Position numbers and translations under genes: made by a program. Shown here piece after piece: positions 62,333 to 64,000 of a stretch of DNA of 64,000 bases. Position 1 is the stretch's first letter. Every line of letters starts with the position of its first letter. The DNA comes from Pachypanchax playfairii (lineage: Eukaryota > Chordata > Actinopteri > Cyprinodontiformes > Aplocheilidae). The notes under the pieces were generated by a model. That model did not search any database, was not told where the DNA came from, and worked only from the letters and a program-made list of their open reading frames with translations. The stretch covers positions 4,745,400 through 4,809,399 of the forward strand of contig SSNP01000006.1 of assembly GCA_006937955.1 (NCBI GenBank), given 5' to 3'.

Positions 62333-63765
62333 CTGAAAAAAATATATAAAAAAAAAGGTATTAATTAATTTTTTATAGAAATGCAGTCAAACATTCTCCA
62401 GCATCTGAAACATTTCATGTTCATAGAAGGTGAATTTAACAGTAAATATTATGTCACAGCAGATCACTGTTTACTGTTTGAGTATGAAAATTAAGCAACG
62501 TTTCCACCTGCTCTAGTGACACAAACAACGATGATTCATAAGCGTTAAAACTGATTTTACTACTGAACTCATGATTGAGCAGTTAATACGACTCACTCAT
62601 GTTGAGACTTTCACTGTGTATTCCATATAAACCCTCAAACAGTTTCTAACTGCTCCCAGGTGGAATTAAATGATGCTGCTCTCCTGTTGAAGACGCATTC
62701 AGAGTTCATCTTCATGCAGCTTGTTACTGACAGCTACTCAAGATAAAAGGGATCTTTCAGAAATATTAACACCAAAAGTGTTTAAACTGTTGCACAACAA
62801 TGTACAAATGTGTGTTTTCATCTGCATTTAAAGACCCTTTTTGATTTATAGTCACAATATGAACAATGTTTCAGATGTAAAGAAAGTGTCTTTCAAACAC
62901 ACCAGCATTTTAAAATGTGTTAAAATGGGTAAAAATAATTAAGAAAGAAGCAGGAAAGTCTGACAAAGAGAAATGTTTAAATATTTTTTTCAAGTCACAG
63001 AGTCATCGCGGGTTTTTGGAATCCTTCCAGTCTGAAATCATTTTGGGAGAATTTCTATAACCTGACTGAAACTAATCTGATATCCAGAGAAAAATGACAA
63101 AATTAAGAACATTTACGCAAAATCCAGAACTTATTAGTAGTATAAACAATGATGTTAACTACAAAAATGTAATGTCAGCTGTTTCTGTTTTTTCTCTTCA
63201 ATTATGATTGTTCTAGTTTGCCATGATTTGAATCACTTTGTGTGAATGTTCTCAGACAACAAAACACACAGGAACGAGCGCAATTATCCCAGATATTGAT
63301 AATCATATTTAAAAATGAATAAAGCACAGAAATCTAAAAATTCTTTCATGTTGTCCGAGAGGTCACATGATTTTTCTGTCTGAGCAGTTTAACAGATGAA
63401 TAAAAAAATCAAAAACCGCAAAGAACATCAGAAGATGTTTAACTCGACTCCTCACGCTGCAGAAATAATCTCGTTAGCATCTTTAGGCTCATTGTCAAAA
63501 ACCAGTGACTAAGTCTGAAGTCTGACTGTACCCCCCCCACCCTTGTTTATACGCACGTCTATTCTTTGTCATAAACATCAGATCAGTTTGGGTAGTGGTA
63601 ACCATGCCAGTTACCATAGCGACTGAACTGCACGTTTCTCATTGTCAAGGCTATGTACTTCAACATACCAACACACACGTACACAACTCTCCAAATATCC
63701 ACAAATGTGTTTGACTGAGCTCATGAAGGCTAATACAAGAGTTGTCTATCAGTGTGTTGACACAC

Positions 63766-63801
<36 letters not shown>

Positions 63802-64000
63802 CAAAGAGATGCCGATGGGTTCTGCACCAACAGGTGGCCAAACAGCAACTGACTTGCAAATACATTCAACACACACACACACACACACACCATCGGCTTC
63901 TCTGGCTTCCAATCCACAGGTACTTACTGCCAAAGCTCAATCAACAAATGAACAGTAAACACGGCGGACAACATGGCACATTTCCTCCTCTTCCTCCTCA
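62333..64000. other. plcb1 5' intron up to the window edge
   Basis: It contains (CA)n tracts at about 63765-63800 and 63870-63891. I looked for the missing N-terminal plcb1 exons and found none with proper splice sites. Confidence 0.5.

Overview
The window comes from a teleost fish, most likely a percomorph. Six genes carry spliced vertebrate exon structures with GT-AG borders. The rest is AT-rich, with CA microsatellites, teleost-type interspersed repeats, a solo LTR, a Tc1 relic and one assembly gap of Ns (37521-37606). I built the gene models by hand from splice sites, reading frame continuity and remembered family similarity; no search was run.

Layout. 1-10.6 kb holds one orphan connexin exon (minus strand), possible exons of a plus-strand gene I cannot name, and repeats. 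10.6-15.8 kb (+) is a complete ten-exon follistatin-related gene. 16.2-20.0 kb (-) is a small, divergent six-exon runt-domain transcription factor with a VWRPY end. 19.8-24.8 kb (+) is supt3h (SPT3 subunit of SAGA-type complexes). 25.1-30.8 kb (-) is cdc5l (Myb-like splicing factor, 19 exons). 32.1-43.0 kb (-) is napb (beta-SNAP, 10 exons), whose third intron contains a multi-kilobase duplicated block. 45.3 kb to the right edge (-) is plcb1 (phospholipase C beta 1), with 31 exons present and the first exons outside the window.

The most striking feature is the runt/supt3h pair. The first coding exon of each gene lies inside an intron of the other, on opposite strands, 44 bp apart. This matches my memory of the pufferfish locus described in 2004: FrRUNT, a fourth vertebrate runt gene, interlocked with SUPT3H and next to a follistatin-like gene called FrFSTL6, with the runt and follistatin-like genes proposed to be lost in tetrapods. 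In mammals SUPT3H is interlocked with RUNX2 and neighbours CDC5L. So fstl6-runt-supt3h-cdc5l looks like an old syntenic block, here joined to napb and plcb1, whose human relatives lie on 20p.

The genes do not form one pathway. Runt, supt3h and cdc5l act in the nucleus (transcription, SAGA, splicing). Fstl6 is secreted. Napb (vesicle fusion) and plcb1 (Gq signalling) are cytoplasmic or membrane-associated. Two tail-to-tail pairs (fstl6/runt and supt3h/cdc5l) end with opposing polyadenylation signals less than 100 bp apart.
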